DNA from: Gymnopus androsaceus JB14
Lineage: Eukaryota; Basidiomycota; Agaricomycetes; Agaricales; Omphalotaceae
Direction of reading: 5' to 3'
DNA length: 64,000 bases
Assembly (NCBI GenBank): GCA_009733575.1
Contig: ML769418.1
Coordinates: 62,001-126,000 of the forward strand
Shown here one piece after another: positions 10,813 to 21,937 of this stretch (positions are counted from its first letter, which is position 1; every line of letters starts with the position of its first letter). The notes beneath the pieces were generated by a model. The model searched no databases. It had not been told where the DNA came from and worked only from the letters and a program-made list of their open reading frames with translations. Position numbers and translations under genes: made by a program.

Positions 10813-11429
10813 ACGCATTGTGCAGATGAAGAATTCGAAGAGGACTGCCTTATTCCAACATTTAAGCAGTCCTCTATTCATGTCATGGTCTGGAGATGTA
10901 TCATGAAGGGGAGAAAAGGGCCATTGACATCTATGCAATGTTCAGGAGGGAAGAAGGGTGGGATCAATGCAGAAATTTATTGAGAGCAGGTTCTTAAGCC
11001 ATTCTTGCTGCCTTTTTGGAAGCAAATGGAGTCAGAGAGGAGAAATATATCATTCCAGCATGATGGCACACCTTCCCATACTGCTAAAGTGACCAAGAAC
11101 TGGCTCGCGAAGCATGGTATCCCCCTGTTCCCACACCTGCCATCTTCCGCTGATCTCAATCCAATTGAACATGTTTGGCATGAGCTCAAAGTGGGTGTTA
11201 GAGCCTGCTCCCATCATCCTTCAACTGTTGAAGGTCTTATTGCACTGGTAAACAAGGTCTGGGCTGGGTTAGAGGTACGCAATGTTGACAAGTACATTGA
11301 TAGAATGGATAAGATCATTGATGATGTTATTGAAGCTAATGGAGGTCACACCAAGTTTTGAGTTGATAGATTTGTTGTATTGTCAATGAATTATGTGTAT
11401 GACAAAGAACAAGTATGAAGAATGAGCAC

Positions 11430-13239
11430 TGATGAGTTAGATTTGTGCTAGGTATGAAAACCAACCAAACAACAATCACCCCAATCAGATATAATCCAAA
11501 AGGTTTAATTTAATGCGAGGAAGGAGGTTGTCAAAGGTTCCCTCGACTACTAATTGATTCAAAGAGAAAAGCACTTGACAGTTGACACAGATAGTATGAG
11601 ATGAACAAGGTTCTATATTTGGAGGGAGGTTTTGAAAAGCCAACTAATGTACAATGACGCGCTGAACTAATCAAGGGGAAAAGCAAACACCAAAGCACGG
11701 GTCAAGTATGCTGACTCAACAAACAACTTTGTGTATCTGCGGTGAAACACCAAAGCACAGGTCAAGTACGCCAACTCAACAAACGACTTTGCATATCTCG
11801 GGAGCCTTTACGTCGCTGTGCAATGATACTCCAACTCTCAGGGATTCCTGCGAGTTACCTAACAAGCTTATACGACCGCTGCGCAAGTCACTCAAGTAGG
11901 CGTTTTTAACACTCAGCAAAGAGCGGGCAAGGGGTAGAATCTGTTGGTAAAGCTAGGTAACACTCTGAGAAGCTTCCTCCCTAAAACTAGACCAAGCCAA
12001 CACTTGGGTCCAAGACCTTTCCTAATCAACAACGGGCTTGTCGAGGTGTGCACGTTAGGCTCCACCTGCGGTCCTAAGACTGATGTGACCTCTCTTTGAG
12101 ATGAAAACCAGGAATGCTCAACTTAATAGCCGGGAAGTAGAATGAACAGCCTCAGTATTATTGAGGTTACAAGAAGGCCACCCATTTCAAAGGTTGCAGA
12201 GGATGATGCAGATGCGTCTGAGCATGTAAAAATCACTACAGGTCCTAAGATAGAACTGTGTTTCAGGTATCAAGTCTAACTTGTTATTCTGAGATAGAAT
12301 AGCTACCCTTATATACTGAGCGAGATATGATAAAATAGGAAAATGAGAGAAACTGAGCAAGATAGGATGAAACAGAGTAAATAAAATAGAAAAAGATAAA
12401 TAATGTCCATATATGCGTGTATATTATGGTTTTGCCTTGACGCTTTCCTGCCTTGTTCGTTTGTCTTCTTCGATTGGGTCGACCTTTGGGATTTTGGTCT
12501 GAATCAACTCGAGTCATTTGCCTTTTTACAAGGTTCACCAGTTCCTTTAGCAGAACAGCCCTCGGAAGTATTTCTATGTTTTTCCTTGCCAATGGGAGAC
12601 TGGTTAGTATTCCTGGTTCCGCGTGGTCTTGAGTCTAGATGCATGGTAGCATATGGATCTCGGTAAAATGCTGAGGCTTGGATAGAAACACTCCTTGGTC
12701 CTTCTGTGCTCTAGAGGTAGCTACAGCAAGTGGGTCATGTGGCTGCATTGGACTGCCGTGGCTATCTGCCTGGGCACTTTCCAGCAAGCGTCAACTTTGA
12801 GGGTACTTCCTCATCTCGGTCCACCTTGCTTTGTTTAATAAACTTGAGTGTCATTTAGACTCCTCGGTGAGCTGATTGCAGAAGCAATGCCTTGTTAAGA
12901 CTTCGATCCCTTGGGTATATCCTTCAATGACCTAGGTTAGTATAACTGGTATGTGGGCTCGTTTATCTGCCTTGGTCAGCAACTTGTTATCCAAAAAGCT
13001 TGCCTTGCTACACCATACCGCGCATAGGAATTTGATCGAGGCGCATTCACAAAGTTAAGTATGGTACCATTGCGCGTACTGTTACTCTGCAACCTCTTGG
13101 GTATAGTAGGTCCTTGGTAGATTTTAACTATCAGCTCGGGCTCACTATAGTTCTCTTATTGACCATGTTTTGTTACTAACAGAACCTAGGATTATTGGTT
13201 CTGCACAGTTCTAGCCTTAGCCAAAAAATTGGCGTATCA
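11430..13239. repeat. TG...CA long repeat, copy 1 (about 1.8 kb, solo-LTR-like)
   Basis: Begins TGATGAGTTAGATT and ends AATTGGCGTATCA. The same sequence occurs at 37142-39445 and 48636-50805. It contains CCTTATATACTGAG (12306-12320), a possible TATA element, and no protein-coding potential. The short terminal inversion TGAT/ATCA and TG...CA ends fit a long terminal repeat. This copy shows no target duplication, unlike the other two. Confidence 0.75.
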
Positions 13240-13744
13240 GTGCATCACAAAGAACAACATTGAAAGAAAAGATTCACGCTCCCAGAACATTTGGCCCGAA
13301 AGTCACATGACAGTCACTTTTGGTGACCCCGAGTAGAGGTCTAGGGCAATCCAAATGCAGAGCCTTCAAGCCTTGTGAGTTCGCTGATTGAGTGACTTGA
13401 ATTGAAGGGAGTGGGACAAGAGCAATTATATGAATTGAGATGATTTGTGCAGCAAGCCTTCTCATCAATGAAAATTTAGAGATGATCGTTCTGCTGGAGG
13501 CCTAGGAATGCCATTTCACACTGCAAAGGGAAAAAATTAAGGTCTACTGAATTGCCACCTGAATTATTGTGATAATCCACAAATGGGATATCCGCTATCA
13601 TGTGACTATTCCCATGCCCATACATGGCTTATCCAGAGTCACATGCATCTTTCAATTTTGTACTACATTCTCCTACACCTCAGTACAGTTTCATAAGAGT
13701 ATGACGAGGTGCTCCAAAAATGATGCCTTGGTTGATTAATATCT
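13240..13744. other. Non-coding, unassigned
   Basis: No gene or repeat recognised; it could be the remains of an internal domain following copy 1 of the TG...CA repeat. Confidence 0.3.
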
Positions 13745-14175
13745 CTAAACGCTAGATGTAGACATGGGCACAAATGTATTCACAAATGTTTGCTTGTTTG
13801 ATGAATAGCCACTGCAATTCTGGTCAGAATAAGTCCAGAAAGTATGTAATTTCATGAAGAAATGGTTGAGTTACATCCCCATCAAGTTTTGACCACATTT
13901 GAACCATTTCCCCAAGCTCTATGCCACAAATTAGCCCTTCACGAATGCCAAAATGCGAATGTCAAATGCATTTGAGGTTTTTGAGCCTATTTTGGCCACT
14001 GGGGCATGGGGAAATGGTCAAAATGCAGTCAAAACTTGATGGAGATGTAGCTCAACCATTTCTCTATCAAATTGCATACTATTTAGACTTGCTCTAACCA
14101 GAATTTCAGTGGCTATTTGATGAAAGAGCTAACATTCGCCTAAAAATTTGTGCTCATGTCTAGCTAGATGTCTAA
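13745..14175. repeat. Foldback element with ~190-nt imperfect arms
   Basis: The sequence from 13745 (CTAAACGCTAGATGTAGACA) reappears inverted up to about 14175 (ending CTAGCTAGATGTCTAAAG). Shared blocks in both arms include GGGCACAAAT/GAGCACAAAT, GAAATGGTTGAG and CATCAAGTTTTGAC. Arms are about 80-85% alike with a short central gap. It is a probable decayed MITE. Confidence 0.7.
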
Positions 14176-14632
14176 AGTTCAAATGTTAGAAGGGAATCAC
14201 CACTACATGTCACCCAAGAAGAAGTGTTAGGTTGTTGGACTCTGTGGCCAATGCAAATGAATTCTTGATCTTTAACAGACCTTCAAGATCACATCAATAA
14301 AACCTTAGAGATGATCATAGAGGAACGATACAGACTTGATCTTGCCTGAACTCGGCTAGGTGGGCCAAATGAAAGGGAGAAGGATGCAAGACCTGAGCCT
14401 GACACTGAAAGAGATTCTTCAAGAGAATGACTGCACCATATTGTACTCCCAAGCCCCATTAGCCAAGCCCAAAACCCAGATGCCTATACTGAACAGTCTA
14501 CAAAGATGCCACACATCTTCAAATTGGTTCTAAATCACGCAGTAGTTGGAGATGCTGAAACTTGTGGGTGAAGTCTCTTCCTGTCTGGGACAACTTAAGC
14601 TTTGAAGATATTTTGATTCAGAAGGCAGCGAT
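14176..14632. other. Non-coding, unassigned
   Basis: Nothing recognised between the foldback element and the Ngaro left end. Confidence 0.3.
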
Positions 14633-14955
14633 TAAACCAATGCGATGCGAGCATACCTGTACGGGACCCACCTAGCGAGGTCGAAAGTGGTTCTGTCACA
14701 AACAGGTGAGTCTCAGAGCACTGAGCCATGCAGCGTGCTAACCCCTGTCTACAGGAGTCGCTTATATATACTTGGCGCTGGTGAGACGGAGGCCCCAGAG
14801 TCCTCTCCGTCTCACCAGGTACGTGCGGAAATTCTGTTTATTTTCTCTGTTTGTTTATAGTCTCTCGTCTCACAGTACATGCGAAATTCCGTTTATTTTT
14901 CTGTTTGTTTATAGTCCTCTCCGTCTCACCAGTCTAATTCTTTATTTGTCGCTAC
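14633..14955 (+). repeat. Ngaro repeat A1 with promoter-like elements
   Basis: Matches A2 over about 270-300 bp. It contains CTTATATATACTTGG (TATA-like, 14761-14775) and a strong hairpin, CTGGTGAGACGGAG (14778-14791) with CTCCGTCTCACCAG (14805-14818). The word CCGTCTCACCAG recurs downstream. Confidence 0.8.
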
Positions 14956-14994
14956 TCTAATAAACCACATTTATTCATCTACATCTCATACGAC

Positions 14995-16196
14995 ATGACC
15001 GATGGAACTCGACAAGAACAACAGATCTCTCCTGAGGAGATCCAGTCTCTTCAACAGATTGTCCAACTCGTCAACGAGGGAACTATTACGAAGTCTGAGG
15101 CCCTCTCGCGACTTACAATCAAGATCAGTTCTGTCTGCAGTGAATGTAGTATCAAATTCACTCCCAACCTCATTTGCCCCTATATGGAACAACTTGATTC
15201 TGCGGAACGGGAGAAGAATGCGGCTGCAGCGAGGGGGTGAACAAGTGGGTAGAAATGGAGGGGGAGGTGGCGACCCCGATGGAGCCAACGGTGGAGGAAA
15301 TTGAGGAGAAGGGATCGATGACAATGATGAAGATGGGGAAGAAGCGAACCCTCGAGGAACGAATGCAAGCAGACAAAGGAACCAAGAGGACGAAGATGAT
15401 GAAGAGGACAGAGTCCGAATGGTCAAGAGGAGGAAGGAGTTTGCCTGGAACACCACGGACATTATCCATGCGGCTATCCTCTCCCCCGCGCATGAAAACG
15501 TTCGAGAGCAAGTTCGATTCTACAATGAATCGATCAAAGAAACACTTAAAGATCTCAACTGCGCCCTTGGAAAGCCAGCTCTGCCCGATTCCCTCTGGAA
15601 GCATGTCTGTCTCGACAGATATGTTGATCTCGATGAAATTGCTAGCAATTCCTTTGCAATCGAGGCTGATGGAATGACCACAATTCACTTTGGAGACCAT
15701 TCACTTGAACTCCCAAGGTCCAAACCAACCACAAAGATTTCCAACCATGGGCAGTGGATCAATGCCTTCATGGTATACCAAGATGCAGCCTTGTTCACAA
15801 TCAAAGCCTAAAGGATGAGACTTCGGGTTCAAAGCATACTTCGAACACATCAATAATCTCTTCGCATGCACCAATCCAATCTTCCATCAACGTGTCATCA
15901 ACTACAACAAAGTGGTGCGAATCCACGTCAGAAAACAAAGAGACACTTTGCTTTATGAATTTGAAAAGTTCTCCCAATTCCGGATGGCTCATCTTGAATC
16001 AGCCGGAATCGCTGTCACAAGTGCATAAGGAAAAAGCGGAGGAAGAGCCAAGGAAAGGAAATCAGATGCTTGTTGAAACTGGAACAATGGCAACTGTTCC
16101 AGAGTCAATTGCCACTACAAACATGTCTGCATCAACTGCGGTTCCAACAAGCACGTTGACACGAAATGTCCCAGCAAGGAACGCCGATTGACCTGA
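14995..16196 (+). pseudogene. Ngaro Gag-like protein, frame-broken
   Basis: Starts MTDGTRQEQQISPEEIQSLQ at 14995 and stops at 15240; the gag reading continues in another frame as an acidic, Gly-rich linker and then 15419-15811 (KEFAWNTTDIIHAAI...), and shifts again to FKAYFEHINNLFACTNPIFHQ and onward. A zinc-binding cluster CHYKHVC...CGSNKHVDTKC sits at about 16100-16190 and would bind RNA. At least two frame changes separate the parts. The role is particle formation around the element RNA. Confidence 0.7.
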
Positions 16197-16215
16197 GCTA
16201 GCAGCTAGGTCGTTC

Positions 16216-18151
16216 TTGTCCAATCTGGAGTGGGTAGCTTGGGGGAGAGGAGTGATAGGAGTTGGGGGTGAAGCAGAAGAGAACGTGAAGGAATTTGGTG
16301 ATGCAAGTTTCATGCCCAGGTACAGGAGAGGTTTCGGTTGGAAGGAGGGAGTGACTTGCAGCAGTCGAGCTGTAGGTTATATGTTAGTCAATGAACCTCT
16401 TCCCAGACTGCCCGCTAGCGAGTATGAAAACAAACCTGCCCTGAAAACAATACACAATAATCTCGACTTGTTCCAAGTTCCCCATTTCATCAATGTCAAT
16501 CATTTTGAAGAGATGCTGAGAGGGCATCTGAACCAGCCGCTTGTGCGCTCAGTAGTCGAAGGGTTGAGACATGGTTTCTGGCCCTTCGCAGACACGAAGC
16601 ATGCGGATGGATATCCAGAAGGTTGGGATGCTTCTTGGGCGCCGCCACCAACTGAAAAGGAATGAGATTTTATCAATAATCAGTGCGATGACAAAGTAAA
16701 GAAAGGGAGATTCTCGCGCACGTTTGGTCCAGATCTCCTTCCAGGAATGTACTCTACACCCACTATTGCAGTTCCAAAACCTCATACGGAAAAACTGCGT
16801 CTTGTGGCGAACCAGAGCGCTGGCAAATTCTGCCAAAATTTGATGGTCGACCAAGTCGTTACGAAAGGAGCGAGGATGGATACAATTAAGGAGTTGTTGA
16901 CTGCACTGCTGGATTACAAAAGAAGGAATCCGCAAAAGAGGTTGGTGATGTTTAAGTCAGATGTTTCGGAGGCGTACAGGTTGATGCTCAAATCTCCCTA
17001 TGAAGGCTGAGCTGAAGAGCGGGAACATTGTAGTTGCTGTCAAGAGGAATGTTGATTGGTGCGCCACATTTGGTAACTGCGGATCACCAAGAATCTGGAT
17101 GACGTTTGCTGGGCTCGTGATCTGGATTGCGATCAACGTGATGCTCATCCTCCTTCTTTTCATCTACATGGATGATGCATTCGGGTGGGAAGAAGAGGGG
17201 AAATTGACTTACTATGCGCCTTATGATGTCATGTTGCTGACAAAGCAAGCTGAGCTGCTGGAACTCTACGACTACCTTGGTATTCCTCACAAACGCGAGA
17301 AGCAAGTCTGGGGCACAACTCTGCCAATAATTGGGTACGAGGTCAATCCCAACGTGATGACGGTAACTATGCCACCTGATTTGAAACAGGAATTAATCCT
17401 TTTCATACGGGATTTCATCAATACACCAAACCGATGTCGCACGCTTCACGGATTCCAGAAACTGGCTGGTTGGCTCAACTGGTCTTTCAATGTGTTTCTG
17501 CTCATGAAGCCTTGTATTTCCAACATCTATGATAAGATGAAGGGAAAAGACAAGCAGAATGTGCTTGTGTACCTAAACAAGCCTGTTAAATCCGATTTGC
17601 ATTGGTTTTTAACTCACGTTGAGTTTTCTTCAGGTGTTTATCTCTTTGACGGCCTAGACTGGGATCCTTACGCGGAGTGTGACTTCACTATCTTCTGTGA
17701 TGCTTGTCTCGAGGGTATGGGATTCTATGTGCCTGAGCTTAGGCTAGGTTTCTACTGTCCCGTACCCAAGGACTTGTTGGGCCGCATTATTTTCTTCTAT
17801 GAAGCACTCTGTGTTGTCAGTGCAATTCATTGGTATGGCTTGACCATGTGCACCGATGCCTCGATTGTTCGTGAACTCTGCCTTACTATCTTCACAGACA
17901 GTCAGAACACTGTGGATGTCTTCAACACGCTCTCTGCGTCCCCTGATTTTAATCCCCTTCTTCGCTCGGCGGTTGATGATTTCATTGCTTTCAACATTGA
18001 CGTCCGCATCCTCCATGTTAAAGGAGATCACAACACTGTTGCTGATGCTATTTCATGCAGTAACTTTGCGAGAGCTCGCGAGCTCAAACCAGATCTACGT
18101 GTAGACACTTTTGCACCCCCTCCTGAGTGGCTGGGGGAGGTGTCAAAATGA
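16216..18151 (+). pseudogene. Ngaro reverse transcriptase plus RNase H, frame-broken
   Basis: Copies element RNA into DNA. The frame from 16216 includes LPASEYENKPALKTIHNNL; an in-frame TGA at 16663-16665 is followed in the same frame by PTIAVPKPHTEKLRLVANQS (fingers) and MFKSDVSEAYRLM with the first catalytic Asp. Near 16998-17010 the reading shifts by one; the second frame carries the polymerase box LFIYMDDAFGW (YMDD) and the thumb. The RNase H-like part follows, with CDFTIFCDACLEG and TIFTDSQNT, ending at 18151. All catalytic motifs are present, so only two lesions inactivate it. Its end overlaps the recombinase ORF by about 25 bp. Confidence 0.85.
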
Positions 18152-19137
18152 ATATTGGTACAGTTCGGTCCAGGCAGCCCCGTAGGGAAGCCTGGATCAC
18201 AGAGCGTTTGATACATGAACATGCCATCACTCTCGGGTCCTCAATTGACTCCACAACATCCCTGACTTATGGTTCCGCTCTCAATTCTTACATCGAATTC
18301 TGCAAAATTCATTCCTTCCCGATTGCACCCACAGCTGATACTCTCAGCTTTTACACCATTTTCATGTGCCATCATATTGAACCAAGATCCGTTGACTCTT
18401 ATCTATCGGGAATCTGCAACCAGCTCGAACCCTATTTCCCCAATATACGCAAAATTCGCTGTTCCAAGCTCGTCACTTGCACACTAGAAGGGTGCAAACG
18501 ACTGAAAAGCAAGCCCGTTAATCGAAAACTACTTCTCGGTTGCGATCTCTTACGCTCAGTTGCCTCAAAACTTGATTCATCACCATTGTACGACAATGTT
18601 CTTTGGGCAGCAATGCTCTTTACAGGTTTCTATGGGCTTCTTCGTCTAGGCGAGATGTGCTGCGCAGATGTTGTTGCTAAACGCAATCCGCGCAAATACT
18701 GCCAGCAACTTTCCGCTTTGATGTCTGACAGCCAATACTCCTTCACACTTCGATCTCACAAGGCAGACAGGTTTTTCGAGGGGAACCGAGTGATAATCAC
18801 TGATTCCTTGGCGTTAACGCTCTTTCGAAAATACCTACGTCTGCGAGATAATGCCTGCCCGCTAAACCCTTTCCTATGGGTTAGAGCAGATGGGCAAGTC
18901 CCGAAAAGGTCCTTCTTCATTCAGAGACTTCGCAAGCACATTCCCAACTCAAACTACGCGGGTCAGTCAATGCGTGCAGGTGGCGCTACGGCTCTGGCTG
19001 AAGACGGAGCACCCCCACATGTTATCCAAGCGGCGGGACACTGGAGTTCACCCACTTTCCAAATCTACATCCGGAAAAATCCGACCCTGCTGCATGCAAT
19101 GCTCCAGAGTCGACAACGAGACGCTCCTACCATCTAA
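18127..19137 (+). CDS. Ngaro tyrosine recombinase (YR), intact ORF of up to 336 aa
   Basis: Integrates the circular DNA copy of the element by site-specific strand exchange. N-terminal SAM-like DNA-binding half (~35-120), then the catalytic half: Arg173 in LLRLGEM, Lys212 in SHKADRF, Arg283 in GQSMRAGGAT, His305 in AGHWSS and the nucleophile Tyr314 in FQIYIRKNP. Ser281 occupies the place of the first His of the HxxR motif. A second ATG at 18148 is possible. Unlike the gag and RT regions it has no stop or frame break, so it is the best-preserved part of the element. Confidence 0.9.
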   Translation: MAGGGVKMNIGTVRSRQPRREAWITERLIHEHAITLGSSIDSTTSLTYGSALNSYIEFCKIHSFPIAPTADTLSFYTIFMCHHIEPRSVDSYLSGICNQLEPYFPNIRKIRCSKLVTCTLEGCKRLKSKPVNRKLLLGCDLLRSVASKLDSSPLYDNVLWAAMLFTGFYGLLRLGEMCCADVVAKRNPRKYCQQLSALMSDSQYSFTLRSHKADRFFEGNRVIITDSLALTLFRKYLRLRDNACPLNPFLWVRADGQVPKRSFFIQRLRKHIPNSNYAGQSMRAGGATALAEDGAPPHVIQAAGHWSSPTFQIYIRKNPTLLHAMLQSRQRDAPTI

Positions 19138-19253
19138 ATCTCATCAACTATTTCTCTCATGACTCGGCTCTTTTTTCTTGTACCCTTTATACCCACTTCG
19201 GAGCGTCTCCCAATACACGCGGGCCCCCCGGGGTTGATTTTGCCTAACTCGAA

Positions 19254-19272
19254 GGTTCACTGAGCTGATTAG
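19254..19272 (+). repeat. Ngaro repeat B1
   Basis: GGTTCACTGAGCTGATTAG, identical to B2 at 19672-19690. B1 lies between the recombinase gene and A2. Confidence 0.8.
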
Positions 19273-19318
19273 TCGGATTTAATCCTAAAAGGATTACTGA
19301 AGTCTAATCAGTAAAGGT

Positions 19319-19590
19319 AAAACCAATGCGATGCAAGCGTACCTGTACGGGACCCACCTAGCGAGGTCAAAAGTGGTTCCGTCGCAAACAGGTGAGTCTC
19401 AGAGCGCTGAGCCGTGCGGCATGCTAACCCCTGTCTACAGGAGTTGCTTATATATACTCGGCGCTGGTGAGACGGAGGCCCCAGAGTCCTCTCCGTCTCA
19501 CCAGGTACGTACAGAAATTCCGTTTATTTTCTCTGTTTGCTTATAGTCCTCTCCGTCTCAATAGTCTAATTCTTTATTCGCGCTACCCTC
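19319..19590 (+). repeat. Ngaro repeat A2
   Basis: Downstream copy of A1 including the TATATATA word and the CTGGTGAGACGGAG hairpin (about 19465-19505). It differs from A1 by scattered substitutions and lacks one internal duplicated block of A1. Confidence 0.85.
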
Positions 19591-19671
19591 CCACCTTCTC
19601 CCTTTTCGTTTTGTTTTATTTGATAGTACAATACACACGGTACTTATGTAAATATGTATGACAACCCACTT

Positions 19672-19690
19672 GGTTCACTGAGCTGATTAG
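19672..19690 (+). repeat. Ngaro repeat B2 (right end of element)
   Basis: Second copy of GGTTCACTGAGCTGATTAG; sequence beyond it does not match that beyond B1, so it marks the right boundary. Confidence 0.8.
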
Positions 19691-19844
19691 ACCATCAAGT
19701 ACCATAAGCAAGTCATCATTTGGTTTATTCTTGACCCCAAAGTGCTTGATTCATGGTAGAAGTATGCATAACTCACCAAGAATTTAGGAAATTATACAGA
19801 TTACAGTGATAAGGAATGAGTTCAGAAAAGAGGAGAACTGACAA

Positions 19845-21650
19845 TTAGCTTGGAAGGATACAAGCCCACACCGCTACAGTTTTTCGACCACCAACACCAA
19901 GAGTAAATGTCTTCAACTGATCTACCGATGTCTTCAGATGCATATTAGCTGCTTCTTCATTGTCGGAGACAACAACAAAATGCCATGTGTAGTCAGCCCG
20001 ATAATCACTTGGAAGGGCACCCCACACTGCTTTAATTCCAGCAGAGGGTTCTCTGTGTGCCTCCTGCACAACAGTTGCCTGTAATGTATAGATATCATTG
20101 CCGTTCCTTAAAAGACCATCAATGCCAGCAAAGTTGACCGCTGAGGGCATCCAATAATACGACTGAGTGGTATGGGAGTGCTTCAACTTGGACTTCGTTC
20201 CCGGAAGAAGTGTAGATGATGGCTGGATGTGCTTGCGCACGTGATGACCATTTTTTTGAAAGATCTCGAGAGTTGGTCCACCTGCGCACATGCACGTATG
20301 CATACGTTTCTCATGATACCACCCGTAAGGGTGTCTCGTGAGTGCGTGGGAGCTGAGAGCAAAAAAGAGATCAAGCGCCTTCTCGTTTGTTGACAGAAGA
20401 TGAGTATGCTCAAAGATATCGAGGAGGTACCTTGTCGGGATGAAGGGGATCCCATGGATGGAGACAGTCCTACCATTCTTTTCGAAGCGGTTCGGGCGAT
20501 AGAAGACGATGGTAGATCCTTCGCTAGTCGCTGTTTTATCACTGCCATCCAGCACGTTGATTGAGTGCGGACTGGCAGCTATTGCCTGGGCTGCAGTCTG
20601 GGCCTTCATTTCATACGCTGTTTCAGCATCGGGAAGCCGCCTGATGCGCGATATTGTACGAATTGAGGGTCCCCATTTGTCAACCAGGGGAAGAGCAAAA
20701 CTAGGATCCAAGTTCTGCTCTTCTCTGAAGCGGGTTTCGTGAGCAAGAATACCTGGCAGATGAGCACCAACTCGACTTACAGAATAGCCGCTATTTCTAC
20801 TACAGTCGGCAGTTCTGAAACGATGCAGGTCCCCTCGTTCTGATTAATCCAAGTTTTCCATCTGTCAGGTTTCGGTGAGGATGTATGTACAAGACGCTGG
20901 GCATGGACCTGGAAGGCAGCGCATGGCTGGATAAGGTTCGCGTTACTATCCGCCAGGGCCCAACAATTCGTAAGCCGGACGTAGTCCACGTCTTCGGCTC
21001 TCCTTACGTCGACGCCATGTTTATCGAAGATAAAAGTCCACTGAGGGCTGAACTGAACCGCTGTCGGTTGTTTGCGTTCAAGACGATGCAGAAGAAGATA
21101 CAGGAGGAAGGTGGATTTTCCTAAGAGCAGAAATCAGTATTCATTTTGTAATTAAAAAAGCGGCCTACGAACCGATTCCTTCTTGACCCGTCACAACAAT
21201 CGCGGCCTCATTCGCGTCGGTTATCATTTTATGGAGAGTGAGATACTCTTCACGAATGAGGAGAACGTTGGTCTGCAAGGTTGATTGAAGGGTTTTCGCA
21301 ATCTGATTGACCTCATACAAGCAAGTGTATTCGATTATATCGGGGATGTTAGCGACGTCGGCGAAGACGTATCCGTCAACATCGTCGACTGAGTAGTCGG
21401 TGGGAACAATACGAGCCTTGTGTAAGGTCTTTCGTTGCTGGCGTGGCCACGGACGTCCCCAAGCTTTTCGGTAAAAAGTTCGAGCCGCGCGTTGAATTTT
21501 CGCATGTTGGTCGTCCATGGGCGTGCGGGCCATGAGAAACATAGCCGAGAAGGGGACAACCAGGCCTATAGTGAGTAAAAGTATGATTGCGCCTCCTTCA
21601 GTAGGAGTCATGAGTGAATACAGCGAGAGATTCAGAATATCGGCAGTCAT
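19845..21650 (-). CDS. Crinkler (CRN)-like protein: N-terminal membrane segment, P-loop NTPase, C-terminal restriction-endonuclease-like domain; intact, 565 aa
   Basis: Three exons, all in phase: 21650-21173, 21120-20781, 20724-19845. A hydrophobic segment at residues ~19-41 could span a membrane. Residues 155-162 are a Walker A loop, GQEGIGKS, split by the first intron, followed by TFLLYLLLHRLERKQPTAVQ typical of fungal CRN/RHS-type NTPases. Residue ~290 begins the KWGPSIRT block. The C-terminal part (~460-530) has YYWMPSAVNFAGID, IYTLQAT and TWHFVVVSD, resembling the PD-(D/E)xK nuclease domain of CRN proteins. Such genes form expanded families in mushrooms; their role (defence, conflict with transposons or other hyphae) is not settled. 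Next to it a divergent ORF begins 287 bp upstream. Confidence 0.8.
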
Positions 21651-21937
21651 GATTGCAGCAGCGAGGAAATAGTGGTGACAACGGGCACGAGCAATTCCAG
21701 CCTAGCGCTGGGAAGAAAATGGAGCTGAATCGATGCGAGCGAGATGCGAGCGCAGAAATCCTATCGGGGCGCTAAGAATTGAAAGTCCGCCAAATTCCCC
21801 GACTCTCAAACGAAGTGCAGAGAAAGGGCCTTGTCTGCTGCGATCGAGCTTCCCACAGTCAAAAACGCCCCATTTAGTTAATCTGTATTCTTATCTCGCA
21901 TCTTTATAAGCAGAATACGTCATTTTCTCTGACAGTT

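Larger units (their letters stand above)
8964..11361 (+). pseudogene. Tc1/mariner (IS630-like, DDE_3) transposase, dead and split by an insertion
   Basis: Cut-and-paste transposase relic. N-terminal part 8964-9454: a helix-turn-helix (SVSSAADYAGIPRSTASDIW), then a second DNA-binding block and LAAHGYHWRVARKVP, and the first catalytic Asp in VIWLDECYIYL. C-terminal part 10813-11361: VMVWRCIMKGRKGPL, the second Asp in ISFQHDGTPSHTAK, and the Glu in SADLNPIEHVWHELK. The parts are separated by a 1.36-kb hAT-like element. In-frame stops occur at 9189-9191 (TGA), ~9222 (TAG) and ~10981 (TGA), and otherwise the frame is continuous within each half, so the gene died by substitution as well as insertion. 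The catalytic triad residues are still present. Confidence 0.88.
14633..19690 (+). mobile_element. Ngaro-type (DIRS order) tyrosine-recombinase retrotransposon, nearly complete
   Basis: About 5.06 kb. It has the split direct repeat layout of Ngaro elements: A1 (14633-~14955), coding region, B1 (19254-19272), A2 (19319-~19590), B2 (19672-19690). Coding order is Gag-like, reverse transcriptase/RNase H, tyrosine recombinase. No target duplication is expected, because integration is by recombination of a circular intermediate rather than by an integrase. Gag and RT are frame-broken while the recombinase ORF is whole. Confidence 0.88.

Noticed and set aside
15170..15700. 176-codon minus-strand ORF in the Ngaro gag region
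   Set aside because: Antisense shadow of the Ser/Glu-rich gag reading; composition artefact.
20885..21124. 79-codon plus-strand ORF
   Set aside because: Antisense to exon 2 of the Crinkler-like gene.
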